From Actinospica durhamensis (lineage in GTDB: Bacteria > Actinomycetota > Actinomycetes > Streptomycetales > Catenulisporaceae): a stretch of 64,000 nt of DNA. The stretch is taken from positions 1 to 64,000 of the forward strand of contig NZ_JAGSOG010000013.1 of assembly GCF_018139695.1 (NCBI RefSeq), given 5' to 3'. The stretch's first letter is position 1, and each line of letters starts with the position of its first letter. The notes under the pieces are model-generated. The model was not told where the DNA came from and made no database searches. It was given only the letters and a program-made list of their open reading frames with translations. Below are positions 46,978 through 55,603 of the stretch, piece after piece. A program made the translations under genes and the position numbers.

Positions 46978-48150
46978 GTGAGCAGCACTTTGACCCCTAG
47001 TCCGGCGGACAAGTTCACCTTCGGCCTGTGGACCGTCGGCTGGCAGGGCCGCGACCCCTTCGGCGACGCCACCCGCCAGGCCCTCGACCCGGTCGAGACG
47101 GTGCACAAGCTGGCCGAGCTCGGCGCGTACGGCGTGACCTTCCACGACGACGACCTGATCCCGTTCGGCTCGAACGACGCCGACCGCACCGCCACGATCG
47201 AGCGCTTCAAGGCCGCGCTGGCCGAGACCGGCCTCGTGGTGCCGATGGCCACCACCAACCTGTTCACCCACCCGGTGTTCAAGGACGGCGGGTTCACCTC
47301 CAACGACCGGGACGTGCGCCGTTACGCGCTGCGCAAGACGATGCGCAACATCGACCTGGCCGCCGAGCTCGGCGCCGAGACCTACGTGGCCTGGGGCGGG
47401 CGTGAGGGCGCGGAGTCCGGTGGCGCCAAGGACGTGCGGATCGCGCTCGACCGGTTCAAGGAGGCCTTCGACGTCCTCGGCGAGTACGTCGTGGAGAAGG
47501 GCTACAACCTGCGCTTCGCCATCGAGCCGAAGCCGAACGAGCCGCGCGGCGACATCCTGCTGCCCACGGTCGGCCACGCCCTGGCGTTCATCAACAGCCT
47601 CGAGCGTCCCGACATGGTGGGCCTGAACCCCGAGGTCGGCCACGAGCAGATGGCGGGCCTGAACTTCCCGCACGGCATCGCCCAGGCGCTGTGGCACGGC
47701 AAGCTCTTCCACATCGACCTCAACGGCCAGACCGGCATCAAGTACGACCAGGACCTGCGCTTCGGCGCCGGCGACCTGCGCTCGGCGTTCTGGCTGGTGG
47801 ACCTGCTGGAGAACTCCGACTACCAGGGCCCGCGCCACTTCGACTTCAAGCCGCCGCGCACCGAGGACTACTCCGGTGTGTGGGCCTCGGCCGCCGGCTG
47901 CATGCGCAACTACCTGGCGCTGAAGGAGAAGGCGAAGGCCTTCCGCGAGGACCCGGCCGTGCAGGAGGCGCTGCGCGCCTCGCGTCTGCACGAGCTGGCC
48001 CAGTCCACCCTGGGCGAGGGCGAGAAGCTGGCCGACCTGCTGGCCGACCGCTCCGCGTTCGAGGACTTCGACGTCGAGGCCGCCGCCCAGCGCGGGATGG
48101 CCTTCGAGCAGCTCGACCAGCTCGCGATGGACCACCTGCTGGGCATCTGA
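46978..48150 (+). CDS. xylA: Xylose isomerase
   Basis: A 390-residue class I xylose isomerase, the length of the Streptomyces enzymes. Active-site regions are intact: [13 protein letters not shown] (catalytic His), [25 protein letters not shown] (metal-binding Glu and Lys), [24 protein letters not shown] and [12 protein letters not shown]. It converts D-xylose to D-xylulose with Mg2+ or Co2+. The GTG at 46978 is chosen because GGGAG lies seven bases upstream; an in-frame ATG at 46957 is less likely. Divergent from xylB and probably under the ROK repressor at 43966. Confidence 0.95.
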   Translation: MSSTLTPSPADKFTFGLWTVGWQGRDPFGDATRQALDPVETVHKLAELGAYGVTFHDDDLIPFGSNDADRTATIERFKAALAETGLVVPMATTNLFTHPVFKDGGFTSNDRDVRRYALRKTMRNIDLAAELGAETYVAWGGREGAESGGAKDVRIALDRFKEAFDVLGEYVVEKGYNLRFAIEPKPNEPRGDILLPTVGHALAFINSLERPDMVGLNPEVGHEQMAGLNFPHGIAQALWHGKLFHIDLNGQTGIKYDQDLRFGAGDLRSAFWLVDLLENSDYQGPRHFDFKPPRTEDYSGVWASAAGCMRNYLALKEKAKAFREDPAVQEALRASRLHELAQSTLGEGEKLADLLADRSAFEDFDVEAAAQRGMAFEQLDQLAMDHLLGI

Positions 48151-48287
48151 GCGTCCGTCGAGCCGCTCCACCGACTGCGGCCCGCACCTCCCCGGCCGCA
48201 CCCGGGGACGCGGACCGTGAGCGGCGGGTGGCCCGCCAGTCGCCGTCCGATTGAGGGCGGACGCGCCTGACGGGCCGTCACCCGCCG

Positions 48288-48342
48288 CCCGACGCCCGCC
48301 CCGGCGAGTTCCTCTGGACTCGTCGGGGCGGGGGCCGTCGGG
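48288..48342. terminator. Long hairpin between xylA and the GntR gene
   Basis: CCCGACGCCCGCCCC...CGAGT (48288-48309) pairs with ACTCG...GGGGCGGG...CGTCGGG (48318-48342) with small bulges. It separates the convergent xylA and GntR genes and probably works in both directions. Confidence 0.65.
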
Positions 48343-48381
48343 CCTGCACTCGCTTTTCCCGCGCGCCCTCAGCGTTCTGCT

Positions 48382-48423
48382 CTCGGCCGTCAGTGCTCGG
48401 CCGTCAGTATTCAGCCGTCAGCG
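48382..48423. repeat. Three tandem copies of a 14-bp repeat
   Basis: CTCGGCCGTCAGTG (48382-48395), CTCGGCCGTCAGTA (48396-48409) and TTCAGCCGTCAGCG (48410-48423) run head to tail up to the GntR stop codon region. Probably a slippage product in the 3' untranslated region. Confidence 0.75.
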
Positions 48424-48424
48424 C

Positions 48425-49183
48425 TCAGATCGGCGCGACCGCCGCCTGATCATTCGTCGTGGCCTGATCCGCCGTCCCCGGCACGCTGCGCCCGAGCAGC
48501 TCGCGCGCGAGGCGTTCGGCCTGTGCCGCGTCGCGCCGCTCGATCCGCTCCGCCAGCGCGCGGTGCGCCTCCACGTCGAGCAGCTCCGCCGAACGCAGGT
48601 CCACCGGGACCTGCTCCATCGCGATCGCACCGTGCACCAGGCTGTTGAAGGCCAGCAGGTACGCCAGATTGCCGCTGCCCTCCACGATCAGCCGCCACCA
48701 CGCGACGTCCGCCACGCCGAGGTCCGTCAGGTCCGGCCCGCTGCGCGCAAAGGCCTCGGCCTGCGCGACGATCTCGGCCCTGGCCTCGTCCCCGGCCCGC
48801 AGCGCGCACAGCCGGGCGGCGTCCGCGCCGATGCAGGCGCGCATCTCCAGTGCGTCGTGCACCACACCGGGCACCGTCACCGCGTCCAGCGTCCCCGGCA
48901 CGTCCACCACCAGGTCAAGGCCCGCGGTGCGCCGCCAGTCCAGGGCCCGGGTGCGCCCGCCCTGGAAGACCTCGATCAGCCGGGACTGCTGGAGCCGCTT
49001 GACCGCCTCGCGCACCGCGTGCCGGTTCACCCCGTAGTCCGCGGCCAGCTCGCGCTCGGCCGGCAGCGCGCCGCCGGGCGGGATCGCGCCGGTGAGGATC
49101 AGGTCCCGCAGACGCGTGAATACCTGGTCGGACAAGGGTTCACGGCGCAGGGCGCCCGCCTCGGCGGCGCGGGAGCTGGTCAC
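48425..49183 (-). CDS. FadR-type GntR-family regulator
   Basis: A 252-residue regulator. The winged helix (LSDQVFTRLRDLILTGAIPPGGALPAERELAADYGVNRHAVREAVKRLQQSRLIEVFQGGRTRAL) is of the FadR class, followed by an all-helical ligand domain closer to FadR_C than to the metal-binding FCD type. It is divergent from the fatty-acid hydroxylase gene, and a CTGGTC-N9-GACCAG dyad resembling FadR operators lies between them. Fatty acid or acyl-CoA control of that gene is therefore likely. The GTG at 49183 begins the homologous N-terminus. Confidence 0.85.
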   Translation of the reverse strand: MTSSRAAEAGALRREPLSDQVFTRLRDLILTGAIPPGGALPAERELAADYGVNRHAVREAVKRLQQSRLIEVFQGGRTRALDWRRTAGLDLVVDVPGTLDAVTVPGVVHDALEMRACIGADAARLCALRAGDEARAEIVAQAEAFARSGPDLTDLGVADVAWWRLIVEGSGNLAYLLAFNSLVHGAIAMEQVPVDLRSAELLDVEAHRALAERIERRDAAQAERLARELLGRSVPGTADQATTNDQAAVAPI

Positions 49184-49227
49184 ACCGATAGAGCATGCCC
49201 GGCCGCGCGCGGGCGGGTCAACACGAA

Positions 49228-49281
49228 CTGGTCAACTGTTTGGACCAGCTCTTGCCAAGCCGGTCCGCGCGGTCCTAGCCT
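49228..49281 (+). promoter_or_regulatory. FadR-like operator and leaderless promoter
   Basis: CTGGTC (49228-49233) and GACCAG (49243-49248) form a dyad like the FadR half-sites. Rightward -35 TTGCCA (49252-49257) and -10 TAGCCT (49276-49281) are 18 bp apart, and the GTG start at 49289 is 7 nt beyond the -10, so the mRNA should be leaderless. Confidence 0.65.
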
Positions 49282-49288
49282 CCATCCC

Positions 49289-50158
49289 GTGAACCTGACG
49301 ACCTACGCGATACCCGCGTACGTGCTGCTCATCCTCGTCGAGCTGGTCTCCTACCGGTTCGTCCCCGACGAGCGCGAGCAGGGCTACACCGTGCGGGACA
49401 CGACCACCAGCCTGTCCATGGGACTCGGCTACGTCGTGCTCAACCTGGGCTGGTCGGCGATCTACCTCGCCGCGTACCAGGGCGCCACGCACCTGACGCC
49501 GCTGCACCTGCACGCCACCTGGCTCAGCGCGATCGCCGTGTTCGTGGGCTGGGACCTGTGCTACTACTGGGAGCACCGGGCCGACCACCGCGTCAGGATC
49601 CTGTGGGCCTCGCACATCAACCACCACTCCAGCCGGCGCTTCAACCTCTCCACCGCGCTGCGCCAGCCCTGGACCGGCATCGGCAACCTGCCGTTCGGGC
49701 TGCCGTTGGTGCTGCTCGGCTTCTCCCCAGCGATGATCTTCACGGCGCAGAGCCTGAACCTGCTCTACCAGTTCTGGATCCACACCGAGCGGATCGACCG
49801 GATGTGGCGGCCGATCGAGCTGGTGATGAACACCCCGAGCCACCACCGCGTCCACCACGGCTCCAACCGGGGTTACCTGGACCGCAACTTCGCCGGCGTG
49901 TTCATCGTGTGGGACCGGCTGTTCGGCACCTTCACACCGGAGACCGAGCAGGTCGTCTACGGGCTGACGGCGAACATCGAGACCAACAACCCGCTGCGCG
50001 TCGCCTTCCACGAGTACGCCGCGATCGGCCGCGACCTTCGCGCGGTACACACGCTCAAGGACCGCTACACGGTGCTCTTCCGCAGTCCGGGCAAGGCGTA
50101 CACCACGGTCAAGCGCGCCCGCACGGCGGCGGCCGCCACGGCCGCCACCGCTGCCTGA
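49289..50158 (+). CDS. Sterol desaturase / fatty acid hydroxylase family protein
   Basis: A 289-residue integral membrane di-iron enzyme. Four to five hydrophobic helices occupy about 5-175. The histidine boxes that bind two irons are present: HRADHR (HxxxH form EHRADH), HINHHS, and SHHRVHHGSN near the C-terminal part, plus HTERI. Members hydroxylate or desaturate fatty acids, sterols or carotenoids using O2. Control by the divergent FadR-type regulator favours a fatty acid or lipid substrate. The Ala/Thr-rich C-terminal tail is not part of the family. GTG start with no ribosome site, probably leaderless. Confidence 0.88.
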   Translation: MNLTTYAIPAYVLLILVELVSYRFVPDEREQGYTVRDTTTSLSMGLGYVVLNLGWSAIYLAAYQGATHLTPLHLHATWLSAIAVFVGWDLCYYWEHRADHRVRILWASHINHHSSRRFNLSTALRQPWTGIGNLPFGLPLVLLGFSPAMIFTAQSLNLLYQFWIHTERIDRMWRPIELVMNTPSHHRVHHGSNRGYLDRNFAGVFIVWDRLFGTFTPETEQVVYGLTANIETNNPLRVAFHEYAAIGRDLRAVHTLKDRYTVLFRSPGKAYTTVKRARTAAAATAATAA

Positions 50159-50175
50159 CGGCGCGTCGAACCGGC

Positions 50176-50436
50176 CTAGCCGCCCGGCCGGCGCACGAAC
50201 GGACAGTGCCGGCACTCCCGGTGGCAGCAGGTCCCGTTCGAGGCCAGCAGGGCCGAGGTGAAGACGAACAGCCCGGTGTCGGGGTCCGCGTAACCGGGCC
50301 GTCCGCTCAGCAGCGCGGCCCGGTGCGCGGCCATGATCCGCGCGTAGGAGGGATGGTCCGGGGCGAGCCGGGCCGGATGCGGCGCTTCCAACACGTCGAC
50401 CGGCGCGTCGTCGGTCTCGAGATCACCACTCCACAT
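50176..50436 (-). CDS. DUF5522-type small cysteine-rich protein
   Basis: An 86-residue protein ending in a cysteine cluster: TSALLASNGTCCHRECRHCPF, which matches the DUF5522 pattern (Cys-Cys-x-x-x-Cys-x-x-Cys-Pro) known from bacteria and from a region of eukaryotic proteins. The cysteines may bind zinc or an iron-sulfur cluster. The first half (HPARLAPDHPSYARIMAAHRAALLSGRPGYADPDTGLFVFT) is also typical. It follows the SIS-domain gene by 29 nt on the same strand and is probably co-transcribed. Its function is unknown. Confidence 0.75.
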   Translation of the reverse strand: MWSGDLETDDAPVDVLEAPHPARLAPDHPSYARIMAAHRAALLSGRPGYADPDTGLFVFTSALLASNGTCCHRECRHCPFVRRPGG

Positions 50437-50465
50437 GCGTATCAGGGTAGCGGCTCGCACCCGCG

Positions 50466-51560
50466 CTAACAGCCGTTGCCAGAGCTGTTCCCGCGCACCG
50501 GCCGATCCGGATCGAGTCCGCGCGCCACGGCGGCGGCGACCGCGAGCTGCTGGCCGCGGACGGTGGCCAGGATGCACTCGGCCATCGTGCCGAGCGCGGG
50601 GACCGCGAGGTCCGGTGCGTCCGTGCCGCCCGCGGTGCCGATGCCCACCAGCGGCACGCCGCGCGAGCGCAGGTGTGCCCGCAGCTCACGGACCTGCCCG
50701 TCGGCCTCGCCGGCCAGCAGCACGGCGGTGGTCTCGGCGTCGAAGCCGCCGACCGGGCCGGTGCGCAGCCCGTCGGCGGAGAAGCCCTCCACCGTCAGGC
50801 CGGCCGTGTCGCGCAGCATCCGGGCCGTCTCCAGCGCGGCCGGGAAGTGGTGGTCACAGCCCACGACGGCGACGCGGCGCGCGCCGACGAGACGGGCCGC
50901 GACCGCGTCGGCGCCGGCCGTGTCGGCGAGCAGCTCGGCCACCAGCGGGGCGAGCGCCTTGGCCGACGGGGCGTCGCCCAGGCCGGTGCGCACGCCCTCG
51001 CCGGCCGGCAGGCCCTCGGCGATCGCGAGCACGGCCAGCATCTGGCTCGTCGTCGACTTGGTCGGCGAGGCGGCGAGTTCGAGCCCGGCCGCGAGGTCCA
51101 CGCACAGCGCGGCCGAGCGGGCCAGCAGGCAGCGCGCGTCGTTCGTCACGGCGATCAGGGCGGCGCCGGACGCGGCGTAGCGGTCGGTGAGGGCGAGCAC
51201 GCCGGGGTCCGAGCCGGACGGCGAGAGCACCACGGCCAGCCGGCGCCGGCCGGGCTCGCGGGTCAGGCGCTCGGCCTGCTGCGGATCGACCGGGGTGAGC
51301 ACCCGGGCCGGGATGCCGCAGCGGGCCTCGACGGCGTGCCGGCCGAGCAGGGCGGCGTGTTCGGAGCTGCCCCCGGCCAGGAAGACGACCTCGTCGAAGG
51401 CGCCGGCCTGGGCGGCCAGGGCGGCGCTCTGCCCGGCGAAGTGGGCGACGTGACGGGCGAGGTTGCCGAGCACGTCCGGCTGCTCGGCCATCTCACCGCG
51501 TATGTGCCGTCCGGCGAGAACGCTACGCGATCCAGGGGCGGCCATCACTGCCGGCGTCAT
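50466..51560 (-). CDS. SIS-domain protein (GlmS C-domain / sugar isomerase or deglycase-like)
   Basis: A 364-residue protein with two SIS domains as in the isomerase half of GlmS, AgaS and FrlB. The start IRGEMAEQPDVLGNLARHV, then VVFLAGGSSEHAALLGRHAVE, LSPSGSDPGVLALTDRYAASGAALIAVTND and ASPTKSTTSQMLAVLAIAE correspond to the sugar-phosphate-binding loops. The Ser-Pro-Ser-Gly replaces the usual Ser-x-Ser-Gly-x-T. It would isomerise or deaminate an amino sugar phosphate or remove a sugar from an amine. The glutaminase half of GlmS is absent. AGGAG precedes the ATG. Confidence 0.8.
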   Translation of the reverse strand: MTPAVMAAPGSRSVLAGRHIRGEMAEQPDVLGNLARHVAHFAGQSAALAAQAGAFDEVVFLAGGSSEHAALLGRHAVEARCGIPARVLTPVDPQQAERLTREPGRRRLAVVLSPSGSDPGVLALTDRYAASGAALIAVTNDARCLLARSAALCVDLAAGLELAASPTKSTTSQMLAVLAIAEGLPAGEGVRTGLGDAPSAKALAPLVAELLADTAGADAVAARLVGARRVAVVGCDHHFPAALETARMLRDTAGLTVEGFSADGLRTGPVGGFDAETTAVLLAGEADGQVRELRAHLRSRGVPLVGIGTAGGTDAPDLAVPALGTMAECILATVRGQQLAVAAAVARGLDPDRPVRGNSSGNGC

Positions 51561-51918
51561 CTTCGTACTCCTGTCGTCTTCCGGGCACCGCCGCGGTCGC
51601 GGCGACGATGGAGATGGTTGCCCCGGCAGCACCGGGATGATCATAGGACGACCCGATCGGATGGTGGGAGGTCCCCCGTCCGGGGGACCCGAGGGGCGAG
51701 GTTACGCCGAACGGGGGTGGTCCGGGGTCCATACGCCCCAGCCGGCGTTGATCCGAACGTGCGAATCAACGCTGACGCTGCGTCAAATGAGCGACGTTCG
51801 GGGGCTGCACCGGCGAGGATCGGGTAATTGGCTTGATGTCCAGCCATACCACCATACGATGGGCCGGAAGGCGACACTCCGCCGACTCGACTCGTCTCGA
51901 TCGCGCCTGGAATCGCCC
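51561..51918. other. Intergenic region with dyads upstream of the deacetylase
   Basis: A 358-base divergent gap. GGTCCCCCG/CGGGGGACC (51670-51689) is a short palindromic hairpin. GCGTTGAT (51745-51752) and ATCAACGC (51765-51772) form an 8-bp dyad, closely followed by TGACG-CTG-CGTCA (51774-51786); these look like binding sites for the deacetylase promoter. No gene is supported. Confidence 0.5.
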
Positions 51919-53232
51919 GTGAACGTCTTATCCCGAAGAAATGTTCTCGCCGGGGGCGCCGTCGCGCTCGCGTCGACCGTGGTCGGCACCGAGGGGGACC
52001 GCCTGCTCGGCGGCGACTCCTCACCCGCCGCGGCCCCCTCCGCCGACGCCCACTCCGGCGCCTCCGTCCAGTCGCGCAAGGCGCAGGCCCGACCGGCCCG
52101 GCTGATCGGCGACGGCTCCACCTCCGACACCGGTCCGCAGCCCAACCAGCCGATACCCGAACAGCTCGAGGCCGGGGAACGGCCCCCGCAGTTCGTCGTG
52201 TTCTCCTGGGACGGAGCCGGCGAGGACGACAACCACCTGTTCTCGCACTTCCGCCAGGTCGCCCAGGAGACGAAGGCGACCATGACCTTCTTCCTGTCCG
52301 GCATCTACACGCTGCCGCAGAGCGAGAAGATGCTCTACGCTCCGCCGGGCAAGCCCGTGGGCGCCTCCGCGATCGGGTACCTCAACAACAACCACGTGCG
52401 CGCCACCATCGGCCAGGTGGGCGACGCGTGGCTCGAGGGCCACGAGATCGGGACGCACTTCAACGGGCACTTCTGCGACTCGCGCGGCGTCGGCACGTGG
52501 GGTCCGGACCAGTGGCGCGACGAGATCGACCAGGCCGTCGGCTTCGTGCACGCGTGGAAGACGAATACCGGCTTCGCCGACCTGCCGGCGCTGCCCTTCG
52601 ACTACTCGAAGGAGCTGACCGGCGGGCGCACCCCGTGCCTGATCGGTCAGGACCAGCTGCTGCCCACGGCCCGCGACCTCGGCTGGACGTACGACGCGAG
52701 TTCGCCCGGCGGCCTGCAGATCTGGCCGACCAAGCGCCACGGCCTGTGGGACTTCCCGCTCCAGTCCATCCCGCTGGTCGGCACCAAGTACGAGGTGCTG
52801 TCGATGGACTACAACATCATGTACAACCAGATCGGGCCCGACCCGACCGGCGACGCGGCGCGCCGGCCGTTCTTCCAGCAGCAGGCCACCCAGTCGTACA
52901 TGGCCGGCTTCCACCGGACCTACACGACGAACCGGGCGCCGTTCTTCATCGGCAACCACTTCGAGACCTGGAACGGCGGGATCTACATGCCCGCCGTCGA
53001 GGACGCCCTGCGCCAGATCGCCGATTACCCGGACGTACGGCTGGTCTCGTTCCGCCAGCTCGTCGCCTGGCTCGAGGCGCAGGACCCGAAGGTGATCTCC
53101 AAGATGCGCACGCTGGACCCGGGCGTGGCGCCGGACAACTGGCGCGACTACACCACACCCGACTACACCACGCCGACCCCGTCCGGCGGGGCGAGCACGG
53201 CGGCGGCGCGCTCGAAGGCCCTCGCGGTCTGA
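51919..53232 (+). CDS. Tat-exported polysaccharide deacetylase family protein
   Basis: A 437-residue protein with a twin-arginine signal (LSRRNVLAGGAVALASTVVG) at the N-terminus. The catalytic domain has FVVFSWDGAGEDDNHLF (first Asp, replacing the TFDD motif), HEIGTHFNGHF (zinc histidines) and FFIGNHFETWNGGIY. This is the NodB-like deacetylase fold in a variant with long insertions. It would remove acetyl or similar groups from a cell-wall or capsular glycan outside the membrane. The GTG at 51919 is chosen because the Tat motif follows at once. The C-terminal tail is Thr/Pro/Ala-rich. Confidence 0.82.
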   Translation: MNVLSRRNVLAGGAVALASTVVGTEGDRLLGGDSSPAAAPSADAHSGASVQSRKAQARPARLIGDGSTSDTGPQPNQPIPEQLEAGERPPQFVVFSWDGAGEDDNHLFSHFRQVAQETKATMTFFLSGIYTLPQSEKMLYAPPGKPVGASAIGYLNNNHVRATIGQVGDAWLEGHEIGTHFNGHFCDSRGVGTWGPDQWRDEIDQAVGFVHAWKTNTGFADLPALPFDYSKELTGGRTPCLIGQDQLLPTARDLGWTYDASSPGGLQIWPTKRHGLWDFPLQSIPLVGTKYEVLSMDYNIMYNQIGPDPTGDAARRPFFQQQATQSYMAGFHRTYTTNRAPFFIGNHFETWNGGIYMPAVEDALRQIADYPDVRLVSFRQLVAWLEAQDPKVISKMRTLDPGVAPDNWRDYTTPDYTTPTPSGGASTAAARSKALAV

Positions 53233-53244
53233 CACGGCGCGCGG

Positions 53245-53280
53245 CGCAGGGCCTCGGTCGGCGACGGCCGTGGCCCTGCG
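53245..53280 (+). terminator. Hairpin terminator behind the deacetylase
   Basis: CGCAGGGCC (53245-53253) pairs with GGCCCTGCG (53272-53280), with further imperfect pairing outside, 13 nt after the stop codon. Confidence 0.55.
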
Positions 53281-53500
53281 GCGTGCGTCGCGGGGCGGCC
53301 CGGGACGGGAGTCTGACGAGGCGTCGGCGCGCCGCGAGACTCCGGCGTGTGCGGTGGGCCGCACACAGCGCCACCGAAACCGCGGGAAAAGCCCGGAACT
53401 CCACGGACGGGCGAAGTTGGTTCCGTACTGTCGCATGACTTCCGGTTCTGGCCATCCGCCCTTCAGCAGTCGGACACCTGCCCGGCATACCTTCGCGGCC

Positions 53501-54778
53501 GTGGATTCAGACGTGCGACTGCTGCCCCCCGAACCCGCCTCACCCGAATCCGCGGACACGCCCGCGGCGGGGACGGCGTCGCTGACACCGGCTCGGCTGC
53601 GCCGGTATCCGGCCCTCGCGCGCGCGGCCCGGCGGTTGGGGCCGCGGGACGGGGACTCGGTCAAGATCTGGCTGCTCTCCCGGCTCGCCATGCTCGCGAT
53701 GACCTGGATCGTGGCCTGGACCGGCTTCGGCAGCAAGGGCTACTCCCCGCACGGCCTCGCCTCGATCTGGCAGCACTGGGACTGGCTGCGCTACCAGAAG
53801 ATCGCCGCCGTCGGCTACACCCACTACGCCAAGCACGGCGCCTCGTACGCGTTCTTCCCCGGCTATCCGGCCCTGCTGTGGGCGACGCACCTGTTCCTGC
53901 GCTCGTGGGTCTTCTCCGGACTGATCATCTCCCTGGTCACCGGCCTGATCGCGTGCGTGGCACTGGGCCGGATCATCGAGATCGAGGCGCTCGCCGTGTT
54001 CGGCGAGTCGGAGCCGGGCCGGGCGCGGGCGCGGCAGGCGGTGCGCGACGGTCTCACGCTGTTCGTCTGGGCCCCGGCGGCCGTGTTCCTGGCCGCGGGC
54101 TACACCGAGGGGCCGTTCCTGGCGCTGGTGCTGTGGGCGTGGCTGGCCGCGCGGCGGGAGAAGTGGCTTGTCGCCGGGGTGCTCACGGCGGCCGCGGCGT
54201 CCATCCACATCAACGGCCTCTTCGTGATGGCGGCGCTGGGCGTGGCGTTCCTGCAGACCCGCCCGCGCGGGCTGCGGGCCTGGCTGCGCGGATGGCCGCT
54301 GGCGCTCCCGGTGCTTCCGGTGGCCGGCTTCATGCTCTTCCTCAAGCACTTCACCGGCCAGTGGAACGCCTGGGAGCGGGCCGAGGAGACCGGCTGGAAC
54401 CGGCACTTCTCGGTGCCGTGGCGCACCTTCCTCAGCACCTGGCGCTACGCCTTCGGCCACAAGGTGCCCGCGGCCACGGCCTTCGAGTACCAGCTCGAGA
54501 TCGTGGTCACCTTCATCGGCATCGCGCTCGCCGTCTGGCTCGCGACGAAGCGCCGCTGGCCCGAGTTCGTCTACGTCGGCTGCTCCGTCGGCACCCTGGC
54601 GTGCTCGCACGTCTACCTCTCGGTCAACCGCGAGACGCTCACCTGGTGGCCGCTGTGGGTGCTGCTGGGCATCTGGTGCGTGCAGCGCAGCTGGTTCCGG
54701 CCGCTCTACCTCACCCTGTCGGCACCCTGCGCGTTCACCATCGCGTACCTCTTCCTCCAGTCGCGCTGGGCCGGGTAG
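53501..54778 (+). CDS. PIG-V-like mannosyltransferase, multi-pass membrane protein
   Basis: A 425-residue membrane protein with about nine helices. The signature is the first outer loop: HWDWLRYQKIAAVGY...FFPGYPALLWA, matching the HWDxxhY...FFPhyP pattern of the PIG-V/GT76-type mannosyltransferases that use polyprenyl-phosphate mannose. It probably mannosylates a lipid or protein on the outer face of the membrane. The GTG at 53501 follows a -10-like CATACC and no ribosome site; an upstream ATG at 53434 is possible. A Pro/Ala-rich cytoplasmic start of about 45 residues precedes the first helix. It converges on the TNT gene. Confidence 0.8.
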   Translation: MDSDVRLLPPEPASPESADTPAAGTASLTPARLRRYPALARAARRLGPRDGDSVKIWLLSRLAMLAMTWIVAWTGFGSKGYSPHGLASIWQHWDWLRYQKIAAVGYTHYAKHGASYAFFPGYPALLWATHLFLRSWVFSGLIISLVTGLIACVALGRIIEIEALAVFGESEPGRARARQAVRDGLTLFVWAPAAVFLAAGYTEGPFLALVLWAWLAARREKWLVAGVLTAAAASIHINGLFVMAALGVAFLQTRPRGLRAWLRGWPLALPVLPVAGFMLFLKHFTGQWNAWERAEETGWNRHFSVPWRTFLSTWRYAFGHKVPAATAFEYQLEIVVTFIGIALAVWLATKRRWPEFVYVGCSVGTLACSHVYLSVNRETLTWWPLWVLLGIWCVQRSWFRPLYLTLSAPCAFTIAYLFLQSRWAG

Positions 54779-54792
54779 CCGCCGACGGCCGG

Positions 54793-55461
54793 TCAGACGG
54801 GCCGCACCTCGCGCAGGTACCCGTTGTCCAGCAGCCACAGCACGTTGAGCTGGGCCGGGCCGCCGGGAATCAGGGCCGGGTCGAGCTGGTACTGCTCGCC
54901 GTGGCCGGGCTGGGCGAACCAGGCGGCGATGGGCCCGGCGTCGACCGGGAACGGCTTGAGGACCTCGTAGTCGTGGTAGTTGCACCCGGCCGCCGGCGTC
55001 GAGTCGAGGCTTGAGGGCGGCAGCGCCCGCTTGGCGTAGGAGGTGCCGGCGGGCGCGAGGTAGGAGCCGTAGACGCTGCCGTAGCGGTCGACCTGCCGCC
55101 CGGGGTAGAGCGTCTGCACCCACTTGATCGGCCGGCCGTCGGGCGTGGTGACGTAGCCGTCGTCCGGCGGGTAGATCCAGGCGTTCGCGTCGTCGCGGTA
55201 CTCGGCCAGGAACTGCTGCGGATCCACACCGCCGGTGCGCTGATAGCCCCTCAGCTGGACGCCGACCGGGCCGACGTACGGCAGCCGCTCGGGCCCGAGA
55301 AGCGCGGTGCCCTCGAAAGACGCCGCGGAGCACTCCTCCGCCGGGCTGTCCGCGGCGGCCGGCACCGCGGGCGCGGTGGCGGCGGCCTGGGCCGCCGAGG
55401 CGCCGGACAGGGCGAGGACGGCCGCGGCCGCGAGGGAGGACAGCAGGCGGTGTCTGGTCAC
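54793..55461 (-). CDS. Secreted TNT-domain protein (NAD glycohydrolase toxin-like)
   Basis: A 222-residue exported protein. The signal peptide (VTRHRLLSSLAAAAVLALSGASAAQAA) ends near residue 27. The rest is a single TNT domain, named for the toxin domain of Mycobacterium tuberculosis CpnT that destroys NAD+: DRYGSVYGSYLAPAGTSYAKRALPP, YHDYEVLKPFPVDAGPIAAWFAQPGHGEQYQLDP (with the Gln-Tyr-Gln of the active site) and LNVLWLLDNGYLREV. No adjacent gene looks like an immunity factor, although export may make one unnecessary. It could act against competitors or host cells. AGGGAG precedes the GTG. Confidence 0.8.
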   Translation of the reverse strand: MTRHRLLSSLAAAAVLALSGASAAQAAATAPAVPAAADSPAEECSAASFEGTALLGPERLPYVGPVGVQLRGYQRTGGVDPQQFLAEYRDDANAWIYPPDDGYVTTPDGRPIKWVQTLYPGRQVDRYGSVYGSYLAPAGTSYAKRALPPSSLDSTPAAGCNYHDYEVLKPFPVDAGPIAAWFAQPGHGEQYQLDPALIPGGPAQLNVLWLLDNGYLREVRPV

Positions 55462-55519
55462 GGAGGCTCCCTGGTGCGCGCGGCGCGGGACGCCGCACAA
55501 GATCGAATTCGGGGGCCTC

Positions 55520-55573
55520 AGAAAAACACCGCGAGTGACGCGGCGTCAAAGAAAACCGACACCGCGTCACTCG
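55520..55573 (-). terminator. Intrinsic terminator of the polysaccharide operon
   Basis: CGAGTGACGCGG and CCGCGTCACTCG (55532-55543 and 55562-55573) form a 12-bp stem. Leftward it is followed by GGTGTTTTTC, a clear T-run. It lies 30 nt past the stop of the last gene of the leftward operon. Confidence 0.85.
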
Positions 55574-55603
55574 TTCGGCAGATCGCGAGCGGGGAACCGG
55601 GGC

